From Antrihabitans stalagmiti (lineage in GTDB: Bacteria > Actinomycetota > Actinomycetes > Mycobacteriales > Mycobacteriaceae), in NCBI RefSeq assembly GCF_016482825.1, contig NZ_JAEMNV010000003.1, positions 806,001 through 870,000 on the forward strand: a stretch of DNA of 64,000 nt, given 5' to 3'. A program made the translations under genes and the position numbers. Of this stretch, positions 33,476 to 41,638 are shown piece after piece. The notes beneath the pieces were generated by a model. It did no database searches. It worked only from the letters and a program-made list of their open reading frames with translations, and was not told the origin of the DNA. Every line of letters starts with the position of its first letter. The first letter of the stretch is position 1.

Positions 33476-34147
33476 CTAGGTTCCGCCCGGCGTGACGATG
33501 CCGCGATCGAATGCGTAGACAATCGCTGCCGCTCTGTCTCTGAGACCGAGTTTCAGAAAGATATGGCCCACGTGGCTTTTCACCGTTACTCCGGAAATGC
33601 CTAATTCCCAAGCTATTTCGGCGTTGCTGCGACCACGGCCGATGAGGGTGAGTACGTCGCGCTCGCGGGCGGTCAGCTCGTTGGCGCCGTCGGCCCGATA
33701 CGTGGCCGCTGGCGCCGATGCTCGGTATGCCGTCAGAACTCGCGACGTCACTGCCGGGTCGAGATAGGAATCCCCGCTCGCGACCGAGCGAACGGCGCGA
33801 ATCAGATCCTCGGCAGCGGAATCCTTGAGAACGAATCCGGCTGCGCCGGCGCGAAGTGCACCGGACAGGAGTCTGTCGTCGTCGAAGGTGGTCAGCACCA
33901 AGACGGGTGGGGGTTTGTCCTCGGTCTGCAACTGACGCGTTGCTTCGATGCCGTCGACCTTTTTCATCCGAAGGTCCATAACCACTACGTCGGGGGCGAA
34001 GGTTCGCACTGCGTGGGGAACATCCTCGCCGTCAACGCATTCGGCGACGATGACAAACCCGTCCTTGCGGCGAAGGATGCGGCGCAGCCCGGACCGCACC
34101 AGTTCCTGGTCGTCGACGAGGAGCACCTTGATATCGGTTTCGCTCAC
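33476..34147 (-). CDS. NarL/LuxR-type response regulator
   Basis: A 223-residue response regulator. The receiver domain (about 5-125) has VLLVDDQELVRSGL, the phospho-acceptor Asp in VVVMDLRM and the Lys in FVLKDSA. The LuxR HTH covers about 155-215 (NELTARERDVLTLIGRGRSNAEIAWELGISGVTVKSHVG). The GTG start overlaps the kinase stop (GTGA), so the pair is translationally coupled. A palindrome upstream of the kinase gene is a possible binding site. Confidence 0.92.
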   Translation of the reverse strand: MSETDIKVLLVDDQELVRSGLRRILRRKDGFVIVAECVDGEDVPHAVRTFAPDVVVMDLRMKKVDGIEATRQLQTEDKPPPVLVLTTFDDDRLLSGALRAGAAGFVLKDSAAEDLIRAVRSVASGDSYLDPAVTSRVLTAYRASAPAATYRADGANELTARERDVLTLIGRGRSNAEIAWELGISGVTVKSHVGHIFLKLGLRDRAAAIVYAFDRGIVTPGGT

Positions 34148-35313
34148 TGCCGCCCCACGAGCCCGATCGGACAGTGAGCGTCGCTGACCATAAGCGGCAG
34201 TACCGCGTGTACAGCCCATTTGGTTCCGTCCGGGCCTGCGGTCAGTGTCCCTCCGAGCAGTTCGGCTCGCCGACGCATGCCGTCGATACCGGACCCGCCT
34301 GTGGATTCGACTGTTGCACAGCGGGTGTTGACGATCGACAACTCGACCGTCTCCTGTTCGATCCTCAGTTCGACACCGGTACGCGAACCGGGGGAATGTT
34401 TGGCGACATTGGCAAGCGACTCCTGCGCGATGCGGTAGACGCCGAGACCTGTCGCCGCAGTGACGAGTTCGAAATTTCCGCAGCGTTCGTATCCGACAGG
34501 CAGTCCCGCTCGCCGAAAATCGGCGATCAAGTCGTCGATATCGTCGAGGTCGGGCTCCGGTGCGGTGGTGGACGGTCCCATGTCGAGCAGCCCGACGGTC
34601 CGCCGGATATCGGTCATGGCCTGCCGGCCGATCCGCTCCGCGTCGGTGAGCGCCTCGATTGCGTCGTCGATGTCGCGGTCCTGCTGCAACGCTCGTCGCG
34701 CGCCTGTTACGTGCAGAAGTGTGATGCTCAACGAGTGGGCGACGACGTCATGCACCTCGCGGGCGATGCGCCTGCGCTCGTCACCTGCGGCTTCGGCTGC
34801 ACGGCTGGCGTGCGTCGCGCGTTCTTGGTGAAGGAGGCGGAGTTGGGTAAGCATCATGCAGCCGACCAGCCAGGCGAACAGCACCCCGGCGATGTAGAGG
34901 CGCTCGACCTGGGAGCTGAGATCGGACAATATGAGCGTCACGACGGCGGCCGCGGTAGCGGGAAGGCTGACCCGCCAACTCGACGTCGCTGCCACCGCAA
35001 TGGTCATCGTGATGAGAACGATCGGCGTGAAGTCCACCTCGACCGAATGGCGCATAAGCAAGTACGACGCAACAACATTGACGGTCACGAAAACAAGATG
35101 CGAGTTCCAGCCGAGGACCACCGACAGTACACATTCGGTGACGATGGCCAACCCCGCCAAGACGACGATATGGAACGGAAGTAAGGCATGGCGCTGGCCT
35201 ACCGCGCAGATGGCGGCGCCGCACAAAGTCAGCGGCACCAGCCACACGTATTGGCGCGGATAGTCGTAGCCGCGGGCGGAGAGAGTTGCCGACAGTCGAT
35301 CTGTCACGCGCAT
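34144..35313 (-). CDS. Sensor histidine kinase (HisKA_3 type)
   Basis: A 389-residue kinase. About five membrane segments occupy residues 20-160, with little extracytoplasmic loop, so the signal is probably sensed in or at the membrane. The dimerisation/phosphoacceptor box is IAREVHDVVAHSLS with the His after Val-; the HATPase part has GLGVYRIAQESLANVAKHSPG and a G-box GSGIDGMRRRAELLGG. It pairs with the overlapping response regulator gene. ATG at 35313 lacks a clear ribosome site and may be leaderless. Confidence 0.9.
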   Translation of the reverse strand: MRVTDRLSATLSARGYDYPRQYVWLVPLTLCGAAICAVGQRHALLPFHIVVLAGLAIVTECVLSVVLGWNSHLVFVTVNVVASYLLMRHSVEVDFTPIVLITMTIAVAATSSWRVSLPATAAAVVTLILSDLSSQVERLYIAGVLFAWLVGCMMLTQLRLLHQERATHASRAAEAAGDERRRIAREVHDVVAHSLSITLLHVTGARRALQQDRDIDDAIEALTDAERIGRQAMTDIRRTVGLLDMGPSTTAPEPDLDDIDDLIADFRRAGLPVGYERCGNFELVTAATGLGVYRIAQESLANVAKHSPGSRTGVELRIEQETVELSIVNTRCATVESTGGSGIDGMRRRAELLGGTLTAGPDGTKWAVHAVLPLMVSDAHCPIGLVGRQ

Positions 35314-35371
35314 TGGTCCAGCGTAGAGGGCCACCCCCGTCTTTCGCATCGTGCCAGGAGTGGTCGTGACG

Positions 35372-35387
35372 TCCTACCTGGGTAGGA
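35372..35387. promoter_or_regulatory. Perfect palindrome between the two-component system and diiron gene
   Basis: TCCTACC-TG-GGTAGGA is a perfect 7-bp-arm palindrome in the divergent region between the histidine kinase and the 133-residue protein gene. It is a candidate site for the NarL-type regulator encoded alongside, controlling itself and/or the diiron operon. Confidence 0.5.
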
Positions 35388-35475
35388 GGGAAAGTCCCGA
35401 CTCGGGCACGGCGAGGCGACGGTGATTTCTCCGTAGCGTTTCAAGCATCGGTTCCGAAACGGGAAGGTGGGGACG

Positions 35476-35877
35476 ATGACTTGGTCGGATGTGCACGCAC
35501 GCACGTTCATTATCGAAACGGTGTTGGAGCGCGCTCGGCGCAATCCTGAGCACGGCTTGCAACTCGACGGACTCCTCGAGGTGGAACGGTTGTTCGGCGG
35601 CGCGGGCGGAGTATTGCTTGCGCTGCAACACCGTTGGAACACACACCTTGCGGTGAAACTCGACTTTGCGATCGAGAAAGGCGCTCCGACGCAGTCGGGG
35701 TGGGACGAATTGGCAGCCGAACAGCCGACACTGCGCGCGCTGCTCGACGCCTACTCGAGGCGGTCGCTTGCACTGCGCAGCGCCCGGCGCAGTGAGCAAC
35801 TGATGATCGCCGAACATGCGACGGGCCGCCGGCCTGATGGCAATCCGGTACTGCGTCTCACAAAAACCATTGCCTGA
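35476..35877 (+). CDS. Uncharacterised 133-residue protein
   Basis: I do not recognise a family. The protein is soluble and helical, with a repeated pattern LERARRNPEHGLQLDGLLEVERLFGGAGGVLLALQHRW and an Arg-rich helix (RRSLALRSARRSEQL). There are no cysteines. ATG at 35476 follows AAGGTGGGG. It ends 13 bases before the diiron oxygenase gene, so the two are cotranscribed; it might be an accessory to that oxygenase. Divergent from the two-component system. Confidence 0.7.
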   Translation: MTWSDVHARTFIIETVLERARRNPEHGLQLDGLLEVERLFGGAGGVLLALQHRWNTHLAVKLDFAIEKGAPTQSGWDELAAEQPTLRALLDAYSRRSLALRSARRSEQLMIAEHATGRRPDGNPVLRLTKTIA

Positions 35878-35890
35878 CAGGGAGATTGAA

Positions 35891-36850
35891 ATGAGTAGTT
35901 CGATCGAGACCCCCGCACACGACGACGTCGCGGACGCGGACCGCGACAAGTACACGAAGCTGCTGGCTCGGCTCAGCGGCCTGTCTGTTACCCATCACTT
36001 CGATGCCTACGGCGATATCGATTGGGATGCTGCAGATTTCGCGATCGATCGTGCCGACCCACGCTGGGAACTGCCGGCCTACAACCCGATCACAGAGACG
36101 GACTGGTATCGCGCGCTGCCAGCACGAACCAAGGCAAGCTTCGGACTGGACTCCATCGCGTCGGCAATGAAGCTCGGGTTGGAGTTCGAACGGGTGCTCA
36201 AGCAGGGACTGCTGGAGTTCGCCGGCGCACTGCCCAACGGGGCACCGGAGTTCCGGTACGCATATCACGAGGTCATCGAGGAAGCACAGCACTCGCTGAT
36301 GTTCCAGGAGTTCGTCAACCGGAGTGGCTTCGATGCAGCCGGGCTGACGCCGTCGGACCGTTTCGGAGCACGATTCATCAAAGAACTCGGCCGGGTGTTT
36401 CCGCCGATGTTGTTCATTTTCGTTCTAGGTGGAGAAGAACCCGTCGACTACCTGCAGCGCAAAGTACTGCGCAGCGGACGCGAGCTACATCCGCTGTTCG
36501 AGAGGGTCATGCGCATTCATGTGACGGAGGAAGCGCGTCATGTGTCGTTTGCGAACAGCTACCTGCGGACCAGCGTGGCCAACCTGAGTTGGTTCGGGCG
36601 ACTTCCGCTTGCAGTCGGCGCGCCGATCATCCTTGCGGTCATGGCGCAGAAGATGATGAAGCCCTCGCCGCAGCTCATCAAGAATTACGACATCCCTCGC
36701 TCGGTCATCCTGGAGGCGTACGACAAGAACCCCACTCATCGAGCGGAAACGATTGCTTCGATTCGCCGCGTTCGCAGGCTCTGCGACGACATGGGCCTTG
36801 TGACGCCGCGTTATCGCTGGTTGTGGCGGCGTGTGGGCCTCGACTCGTGA
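35891..36850 (+). CDS. Diiron oxygenase, AurF/PF11583-like (second copy)
   Basis: A 319-residue ferritin-like diiron protein related to the one at 23728. Ligand motifs are a Glu in LGLEFERV, VIEEAQHSLMF, GGEEPVD and VTEEARHVSFA. GGGAG upstream supports the ATG at 35891. The substrate is unknown. The TGA stop codon lies inside palindrome copy D (ACTCGTGAGTC), so the repeat defines the gene's end. It follows a 133-residue unknown protein and faces a two-component system with a shared palindrome. Confidence 0.82.
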   Translation: MSSSIETPAHDDVADADRDKYTKLLARLSGLSVTHHFDAYGDIDWDAADFAIDRADPRWELPAYNPITETDWYRALPARTKASFGLDSIASAMKLGLEFERVLKQGLLEFAGALPNGAPEFRYAYHEVIEEAQHSLMFQEFVNRSGFDAAGLTPSDRFGARFIKELGRVFPPMLFIFVLGGEEPVDYLQRKVLRSGRELHPLFERVMRIHVTEEARHVSFANSYLRTSVANLSWFGRLPLAVGAPIILAVMAQKMMKPSPQLIKNYDIPRSVILEAYDKNPTHRAETIASIRRVRRLCDDMGLVTPRYRWLWRRVGLDS

Positions 36851-36903
36851 GTCCTTTCGGAGGTAGGGCCCTCCGGAAGGACGCACGAGCGGCGAAGCCG
36901 CCT
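36844..36903. repeat. Intergenic palindrome family, copy D
   Basis: CTCGTGAGTCCTTTCGGAGG and the imperfect complement CCTCCGGAAGGACGCACGAG, followed by GCGGCGAAGCCGCC. The stop codon of the upstream diiron gene is inside it. It separates the diiron gene from the Y RNA/Ro60 locus. Confidence 0.8.
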
Positions 36904-36915
36904 GAGTAAATTCAG

Positions 36916-36944
36916 GCGACAACCGAGCGGGTCAGGCGTACGGT
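36916..36944 (+). promoter_or_regulatory. Promoter of the Y-RNA-like gene
   Basis: GCGACA (36916-36921), 17 bases and TACGGT (36939-36944) predict transcription starting near 36951, which is where the 5' strand of the Y RNA end-stem begins. The -35 matches only in its GACA part. Confidence 0.5.
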
Positions 36945-36951
36945 TCGGAAC

Positions 36952-37083
36952 CGAAACATGCTGCGCCGGTGCGTAGGCGGGGGTTACTTCCCACTGTTGA
37001 TGGTTCAGTCGGTTCGACTCCGGCCGGGTCCGCATCGGACCCGAATTACCTCCACCGATTCGATCTCGGCGCAACATGTTTCG
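36952..37083 (+). ncRNA. Y RNA (YrlA-like) upstream of the Ro60 gene
   Basis: The first 17 bases (CGAAACATGCTGCGCCG) and last 17 bases (CGGCGCAACATGTTTCG) pair along their whole length with one mismatch, the layout of the Ro-binding end-stem of Y RNAs. Next inward, GGTG and AGG pair with CACC and CCT. The internal module holds a canonical tRNA T-arm: stem GTCGG/CCGGC (37008-37024) closing the 7-base loop TTCGACT; bacterial Y RNAs mimic tRNA in this way. A second hairpin (37025-37043, 7-bp stem) follows. It lies 28 bases before the Ro60 start codon and has its own promoter. No D-arm could be assigned with confidence. Confidence 0.65.
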
Positions 37084-37111
37084 CCTACTTGCCACGAGAG
37101 GAGGAACAGAT

Positions 37112-38659
37112 ATGAGCAAGTTCAACGTCAAGGGTCTGCGCAGCAAAGTTGTTCGCAGCATGATCCGTTCGGAGCCGACGCCGTCCACGCTCACGAGCGA
37201 GGGCGCACCCGGCTACCTGCGCGACGCCAAGAGCGAGCTGTTCCTACTCGCAGTGACGAACATGGTCGGCGAGTCGACGTTCTACGAGGCTGGGGCCGAA
37301 CGGGATTCGCGATACGTCGCGCTCGTTCGCGAACTCGCCGTCAGCGACCCCGAGTGGACCGCCCGACTGATCGCTTGGCTGCGAAACGGTGCGCAACTTC
37401 GGTCCGCCGCGCTCGTCGCCGCCGCCGAATTCGTGGCGGGCCGACTGCAGGCGGGCCTTCATGGCGGTAACCGCGAGGTTGTGGCGGCAGTGCTGCAGCG
37501 GGCGGATGAGCCGGGCGAGCTTCTCGGCTATTGGCTTGGTACACATGGCCGTTCGGTGCCGAAGCCCGTCAAGCGCGGCATCGGTGACGGTGTTCGGCGC
37601 CTGTACACGGAGCGTGCACTGCTCAAGTGGGATTCCGCAGCACGGGATATCCGCTTCGGCGACGTCATCGAACTGACCCACCCTGCTCCGACAACGGACC
37701 GTCAAGGTGATCTGTTCGCCTACGCAATCGGTCGGCGCCACGGTCGTGGCGAGCTTCCCGCGTCGCTGTCGGTGCTGCAGGCCCGGCAGTCGGTGGCAGT
37801 GCTCCCGAATCATGCTGCGGTACTGCAGAATCCGGAGCTGCTCGCGGCGAGCGGTATGACCTGGGAGGCGTTGTCGAGCTCGGTCGGCCCGATGGACGCA
37901 CAGGCGTGGGAGGCGATCATCCCGTCGATGGGGTACATGGCTCTGCTACGGAATCTGCGCAACTTCGACGACGCCGGTGTGGCGGATTCTGTTGCGGCGC
38001 ACGTCGCTGCACGACTGGCCGATCCGGACGAGGTTGCGCGTTCGCGGCAGCTGCCCATGAGATATCTGGCGGCGTACCGCGCGGCTCCGTCGCTGCGCTG
38101 GGCCCATGCGCTGGAAACCGCTCTGGGCCATTCGCTTTCGCGGGTGCCGGTCCTGCCGGGTCGGACACTTGTGCTGGTCGATCGCTCGGGTTCGATGTTC
38201 TGGAGCCCGCTTTCGCAGCGGTCGACCGTGACGAGGGCAGACGGTGCCGCGGTGTTCGGTGCGGCACTGGCCGTTCGAGCCGAACGTGCCGACCTGGTCG
38301 AGTTCGGTTCGACGAGTTCGAGGGTCGACTTCCGTCGTGGCGAGTCGGTTCTTCGCATCGTCGATCGGTTCGGCGACCTCGGTGGTACGGCGACCGCTCA
38401 CGCGCTGCGCAAGCACTACAGGGGTCACGACCGCGTCGTGCTCGTGACCGATGAGCAGGCGTGGGAGGACAGGGCAGGTCAGGTGAACGATGCCGTGCCG
38501 CACACAGTTCCGATGTACACCTGGAACGTCGCAGGCTGTCGCGCCGGACACGCACCGTCGGGTGCGGCGAATCGGCACACGTTCGGCGGCCTGACCGATG
38601 CTGGTTTCGAGCTGATCGAACTGATCGAGCGTGGCCGCAACGGCAACTGGCCCTTTTGA
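37112..38659 (+). CDS. rsr: TROVE domain protein, bacterial Ro60/Rsr homologue
   Basis: A 515-residue ring-shaped RNA-binding protein. The TROVE/HEAT-repeat part covers about 15-340 (DAKSELFLLAVTNMVGESTFYE, WTARLIAWLRNGAQLRSAAL) and the von Willebrand A domain about 345-510, with the metal site DRSGSM and a second-site Asp in VTDEQAWED. In Deinococcus and Salmonella, Rsr binds Y RNA and misfolded RNA and helps exonucleases mature or degrade RNA. GAGAGGAGGA before the ATG at 37112 is a strong ribosome site. A Y-RNA-like gene is immediately upstream; no RtcB ligase gene or similar is adjacent. Confidence 0.92.
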   Translation: MSKFNVKGLRSKVVRSMIRSEPTPSTLTSEGAPGYLRDAKSELFLLAVTNMVGESTFYEAGAERDSRYVALVRELAVSDPEWTARLIAWLRNGAQLRSAALVAAAEFVAGRLQAGLHGGNREVVAAVLQRADEPGELLGYWLGTHGRSVPKPVKRGIGDGVRRLYTERALLKWDSAARDIRFGDVIELTHPAPTTDRQGDLFAYAIGRRHGRGELPASLSVLQARQSVAVLPNHAAVLQNPELLAASGMTWEALSSSVGPMDAQAWEAIIPSMGYMALLRNLRNFDDAGVADSVAAHVAARLADPDEVARSRQLPMRYLAAYRAAPSLRWAHALETALGHSLSRVPVLPGRTLVLVDRSGSMFWSPLSQRSTVTRADGAAVFGAALAVRAERADLVEFGSTSSRVDFRRGESVLRIVDRFGDLGGTATAHALRKHYRGHDRVVLVTDEQAWEDRAGQVNDAVPHTVPMYTWNVAGCRAGHAPSGAANRHTFGGLTDAGFELIELIERGRNGNWPF

Positions 38660-38731
38660 GGCGCTCCGCGCCTCGTGAGTCTTTTCGGCGGGCCCGACCG
38701 CCGAAAAGACTCACAAGCAGCGAAGCTGCCT
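38659..38731. repeat. Intergenic palindrome family, copy E
   Basis: It starts at the Ro60 stop codon: GGCGCTCCGCGCC, then CTCGTGAGTCTTTTCGGCGG, a short loop and CCGCCGAAAAGACTCACAAG, then GCAGCGAAGCTGCC. The flanking hairpins differ from copies A-D (GCGCTCCGCGC) but the core is the same. Confidence 0.85.
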
Positions 38732-38833
38732 ACCACTGGCAGGGGTAGGCACAACTGGGCGTGGTTACTCCGTCGAGGTTCTTCCAAGCTGAACTCGGGC
38801 CCCAGATCGGGGCTGACGTCGAGAGGAAGCACC

Positions 38834-39232
38834 ATGACAACTGCAACCAACGACCTGGCGGTCGAGAATCTGACCCGCCTGGTCGACGACTACTTGAGCG
38901 GCTGGAACGAGGTGGACTCGGTCGAGCGCGAGGAGATCCTCGTGCGCTGCTGGGCGCCCGACGCGGCACTCGTCGACCCGCCGCTCGACGGCAGAGGGCA
39001 CGCCGGGATCGATGCTCTGATCCAGGCGCTGCAGGAGCACTACCCCGATCACCGCTTCGTGCGGTCGGGGGAGATCGACGCCCACCACGATGCGTTTCGC
39101 TTTCCGTGGCGCCTGGTCGGGCCGAACGGCGAAGCAGCGCTGACCGGCGTCGACTACGGGTTGGTCGGCGACGACGGTCGGCTGACCCGCGTCACCGGAT
39201 TCTTCGATCCGGCGGCCGGAGCAGGCCAGTGA
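38834..39232 (+). CDS. SnoaL/NTF2-like protein
   Basis: A 132-residue NTF2-like fold protein (YLSGWNEVDSVEREEILVRCWAPDAALVDPPLDGRG, then a C-terminal strand with VTGFFDPA). Such proteins are small-molecule isomerases/hydrolases or binding proteins; none of the catalytic residues can be assigned. GAGAGGAAG precedes the ATG. The stop overlaps the next gene by GTGA, so it is coupled to a small membrane protein. Confidence 0.82.
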   Translation: MTTATNDLAVENLTRLVDDYLSGWNEVDSVEREEILVRCWAPDAALVDPPLDGRGHAGIDALIQALQEHYPDHRFVRSGEIDAHHDAFRFPWRLVGPNGEAALTGVDYGLVGDDGRLTRVTGFFDPAAGAGQ

Positions 39233-39639
39233 CAAGCGTCGCGGATCGTTCCGATTCCCGCATCGACCTGGGATCGATCCGCTTCTGGCTCGCTGCCGAT
39301 GCTGCGATCACCGGTGCCAACGCCCTGATCTACCTGGCCGCCGCACCTGTGATCGTGGACCTGATGGGCTCGCAGACCTCGGATGTGCGGGCTATCGGCG
39401 GTTTCCTCCTGGCGTTCGCTGCGTTGGTTGCGCTGCTGGCGGCGCGCACGGCAAGCTCACGCTTCGGTGTACGGGTGATCATCGCTGTCAACGCAGTGTG
39501 GGTGCTCGCCTCTCTCGCCGTCGCCGTCGGTGGTGGCCTCGGGCTCACCACACTCGGCACGGTCTGGGTGGTGGCGCAAGCCGGTGTCGTCGGAGTGCTC
39601 GCGGTGCAGCAGTACCGCACGGGAGAACGACCCCGCTGA
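39229..39639 (+). CDS. Small four-helix membrane protein
   Basis: A 136-residue integral membrane protein with hydrophobic segments at about 16-42, 51-69, 78-101 and 108-127. No family is recognised. The GTG at 39229 overlaps the TGA of the SnoaL-like gene. The charged N-terminus (about ten residues) suggests cytosolic location of the start. Function unknown; coupling to a ligand-binding-type NTF2 protein suggests a shared substrate. Confidence 0.72.
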   Translation: MTSVADRSDSRIDLGSIRFWLAADAAITGANALIYLAAAPVIVDLMGSQTSDVRAIGGFLLAFAALVALLAARTASSRFGVRVIIAVNAVWVLASLAVAVGGGLGLTTLGTVWVVAQAGVVGVLAVQQYRTGERPR

Positions 39640-39710
39640 TGTGTGTCCCCACGGCTCCCATGCCTTCTGGCACTTCCCAGACGGTGGGGGAGCCGTGGCA
39701 CAGTGGCGCG

Positions 39711-40556
39711 ATGGGGTCATCTGCAGGCGACATCGCGCTCGGAGAATTCCTCCGATCGCGGCGCAACCTGCGCCAACCCGACGACGTCGACGTACCGACC
39801 TACGGCAGGCGGCGGGTGCCGGGACTGCGCCGTGAGGAGGTCGCGTTCCTGGCTGGCGTCAGCGCGTCGTATTACACGCGGATCGAGCAGGGCACCGCAG
39901 GAGCCGTGTCGGGTGCGATTCTGCGCTCGGTCGCCGCGGCACTCGGGCTGACCGACGAGGAGCAGGCCCAGATCTACCGACTTGCGCAGGTCAGCCCGGA
40001 CCACCCGCAGCCGGGCCGACCGGAGGAATTGCTCCCGAGTCTGGCCGCGGTGATACGACACCTCGACGGCGTCCCGGTCGGCGTGCTCGGGCGGAGCATG
40101 CGTGTGCTTGCCTGGAACCGGCTGGCGCACAGGGTGTTCGCCCCGCACCGCGCCTTCGAGGAGCCGTGGTCCTCCGTCGGCCTGAACTGGGCGCGGGTCC
40201 TGCTACTCGACGACGAGAGCCGCGCGCTCTACGCCGACTGGCCGCTTGTCACCGAGGACATCGTGGGGCGGCTACGTGCGGCGGCCTCCCGCAGGCCGAC
40301 CGATCCCGAGATCACGGCGGTCGTCGCGGACCTCACCCGGCAGAGTCCCCGCTTCGCCGAGCTCTGGTCGAGCCACCCGACGCGCGAGCGTCCGCTGGGT
40401 GGGACCACTTTGAACCATCCGACGCTGGGCAGGCTCGACCTGTGCGACACCGTCCTTCGCTCCGTCGAGGACGAGGACCAGGTCATGATCGTGTTTCACT
40501 GCACACCGGGCAGCGCCACCGAAAGCGCTCTGCGTCAGGCGTCCCGACCTGACTGA
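39711..40556 (+). CDS. XRE-family regulator with MmyB-like ligand domain
   Basis: A 281-residue regulator. The N-terminal HTH (about 10-78) has RRRVPGLRREEVAFLAGVSASYYTRIEQGT, the pattern of MmyB-type regulators, and the C-terminal 190 residues form the PAS-like MmyB ligand domain (GRSMRVLAWNRLAHRVF, GLNWARVLLLDDESRALYADW). MmyB relatives in Streptomyces regulate metabolism next to SDR or flavin enzymes and may bind fatty acids. It is convergent with a VOC/RibD-like gene pair, separated by a perfect 17-bp inverted repeat that overlaps its 3' end. Confidence 0.86.
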   Translation: MGSSAGDIALGEFLRSRRNLRQPDDVDVPTYGRRRVPGLRREEVAFLAGVSASYYTRIEQGTAGAVSGAILRSVAAALGLTDEEQAQIYRLAQVSPDHPQPGRPEELLPSLAAVIRHLDGVPVGVLGRSMRVLAWNRLAHRVFAPHRAFEEPWSSVGLNWARVLLLDDESRALYADWPLVTEDIVGRLRAAASRRPTDPEITAVVADLTRQSPRFAELWSSHPTRERPLGGTTLNHPTLGRLDLCDTVLRSVEDEDQVMIVFHCTPGSATESALRQASRPD

Positions 40557-40577
40557 GGTGCGGGACGCCTGACGCAG
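40530..40577. terminator. Bidirectional terminator between convergent genes
   Basis: CTGCGTCAGGCGTCCCG (40530-40546) and its exact complement (40561-40577) form a perfect 17-bp stem with a 14-base loop that includes the XRE stop codon. There is no T-tract, so it may act bidirectionally as a hairpin block. Confidence 0.7.
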
Positions 40578-40586
40578 TTGGATCGG

Positions 40587-40997
40587 TCAGTCGACGAACT
40601 GGTCGGCGAAGTCGCCGACCGGCGGGATGGGCGTGATCACGTCGACGAGGACCCCGTCCGGCCCGGCCACGATGAAGTGACGCTGACCGAAGTCCTCGTC
40701 GCGCAAGCTGAGCACGATCTCGATGCCCGGCCGTCCTGCGAGTTCGAAGTGAACCTCATCGACGTCGTCGACCTCGAGATTGAGCAGCACTCCGGCTGCG
40801 GTCCGTCCGCGATACGCCTCGGGAATCGTGGGGTGGTCGGGGTCGAGTAGCGCGAGTTCGTGCTGACCCCGGGCGAGGCTGACGTACCAGTCGGCCTCGA
40901 ATGTCGTTTCGTAGCCGAAGTTTTCGCGGTAGAAGCGTGCCGCCGCTGCGACGTCCGCTGTCATCAAGACCGCGTAGCTGCTCACGAGCTTGCTCAT
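40587..40997 (-). CDS. VOC superfamily (glyoxalase-like) protein
   Basis: A 136-residue VOC-fold protein (AVLMTADVAAAARFYRENFGY, then LLNLEVDDVDEVHFELAG, GQRHFIVAGPDGVLVDVI). Of the possible metal ligands, a Glu/Gln pair near the ends of the two betaalphabeta modules is plausible. Members include bleomycin-binding and dioxygenase-like proteins; no specific function can be chosen. Its start overlaps the RibD-like gene by ATGA, so they are one operon. Confidence 0.82.
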   Translation of the reverse strand: MSKLVSSYAVLMTADVAAAARFYRENFGYETTFEADWYVSLARGQHELALLDPDHPTIPEAYRGRTAAGVLLNLEVDDVDEVHFELAGRPGIEIVLSLRDEDFGQRHFIVAGPDGVLVDVITPIPPVGDFADQFVD

Positions 40998-41638
40998 CGG
41001 ATCACCTCACGGCCGTCGGAGGAAAGGGCGAATGCCCCGACCTCTGGCTCGCCGCGGCGTACCACCTCGGCCTCCAACGCGACGATGCCGCCGGGAAGTG
41101 TCTCCGCTGCCGTGATCTCGAGACCGGCGGCGGCACCCGGCTGGGTGAACAGGCGTTTGCCCTGCCCGACGACCACCGGGAACTGCAGCATCCGATAGGT
41201 GTCGACCAAGCCGGCTTCGTGCAGCGATCGGATCAGGGTTGCACTGCCGTGGACCTGCAGTTCGCCGCCGGACTGCTCCTTGAGCCGTCCGACCTCCGTG
41301 ACCAGGTCGCCGGACAGGACCGTCGACCCTGCCCAACCGGGATCGGTCAACGTGCTGCTGAGAACGTACTTGGGGTGTGTGCGGTAGACGGCTGCCACCG
41401 CGTCGTCCGGGTCGGTCACATCCGGCCAGTAGCTGCGCATCAGCTCGAAGGTCTTGCGGCCCAACAGAAACGCGTCGAGACGGGCAAACCACGAGTCGAC
41501 GACCCTGCCCCAGTGTTCCGGATCGAACGGCACCAACCAGCCGCCTCGGGTGAAGCCGTCGCTCGGATCCTCTTCGGGGGCACCAGGTCCCTGGATGACG
41601 CCATCCAGGCTGACGAAGGTGTGGACGGTGAGTTTCAT
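40994..41638 (-). CDS. Dihydrofolate reductase family protein (RibD C-terminal-like)
   Basis: A 214-residue protein of the RibD-C/dihydrofolate-reductase-like group (FVSLDGVIQGPGAPEEDP, FLLGRKTFELMRSYWP, YVLSSTL, VHGSATLIRSLHEAGLVD). These NADPH-dependent reductases vary in substrate and often occur as small stress or resistance-type proteins. It leads a minus-strand pair with the VOC gene. Confidence 0.84.
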   Translation of the reverse strand: MKLTVHTFVSLDGVIQGPGAPEEDPSDGFTRGGWLVPFDPEHWGRVVDSWFARLDAFLLGRKTFELMRSYWPDVTDPDDAVAAVYRTHPKYVLSSTLTDPGWAGSTVLSGDLVTEVGRLKEQSGGELQVHGSATLIRSLHEAGLVDTYRMLQFPVVVGQGKRLFTQPGAAAGLEITAAETLPGGIVALEAEVVRRGEPEVGAFALSSDGREVIR

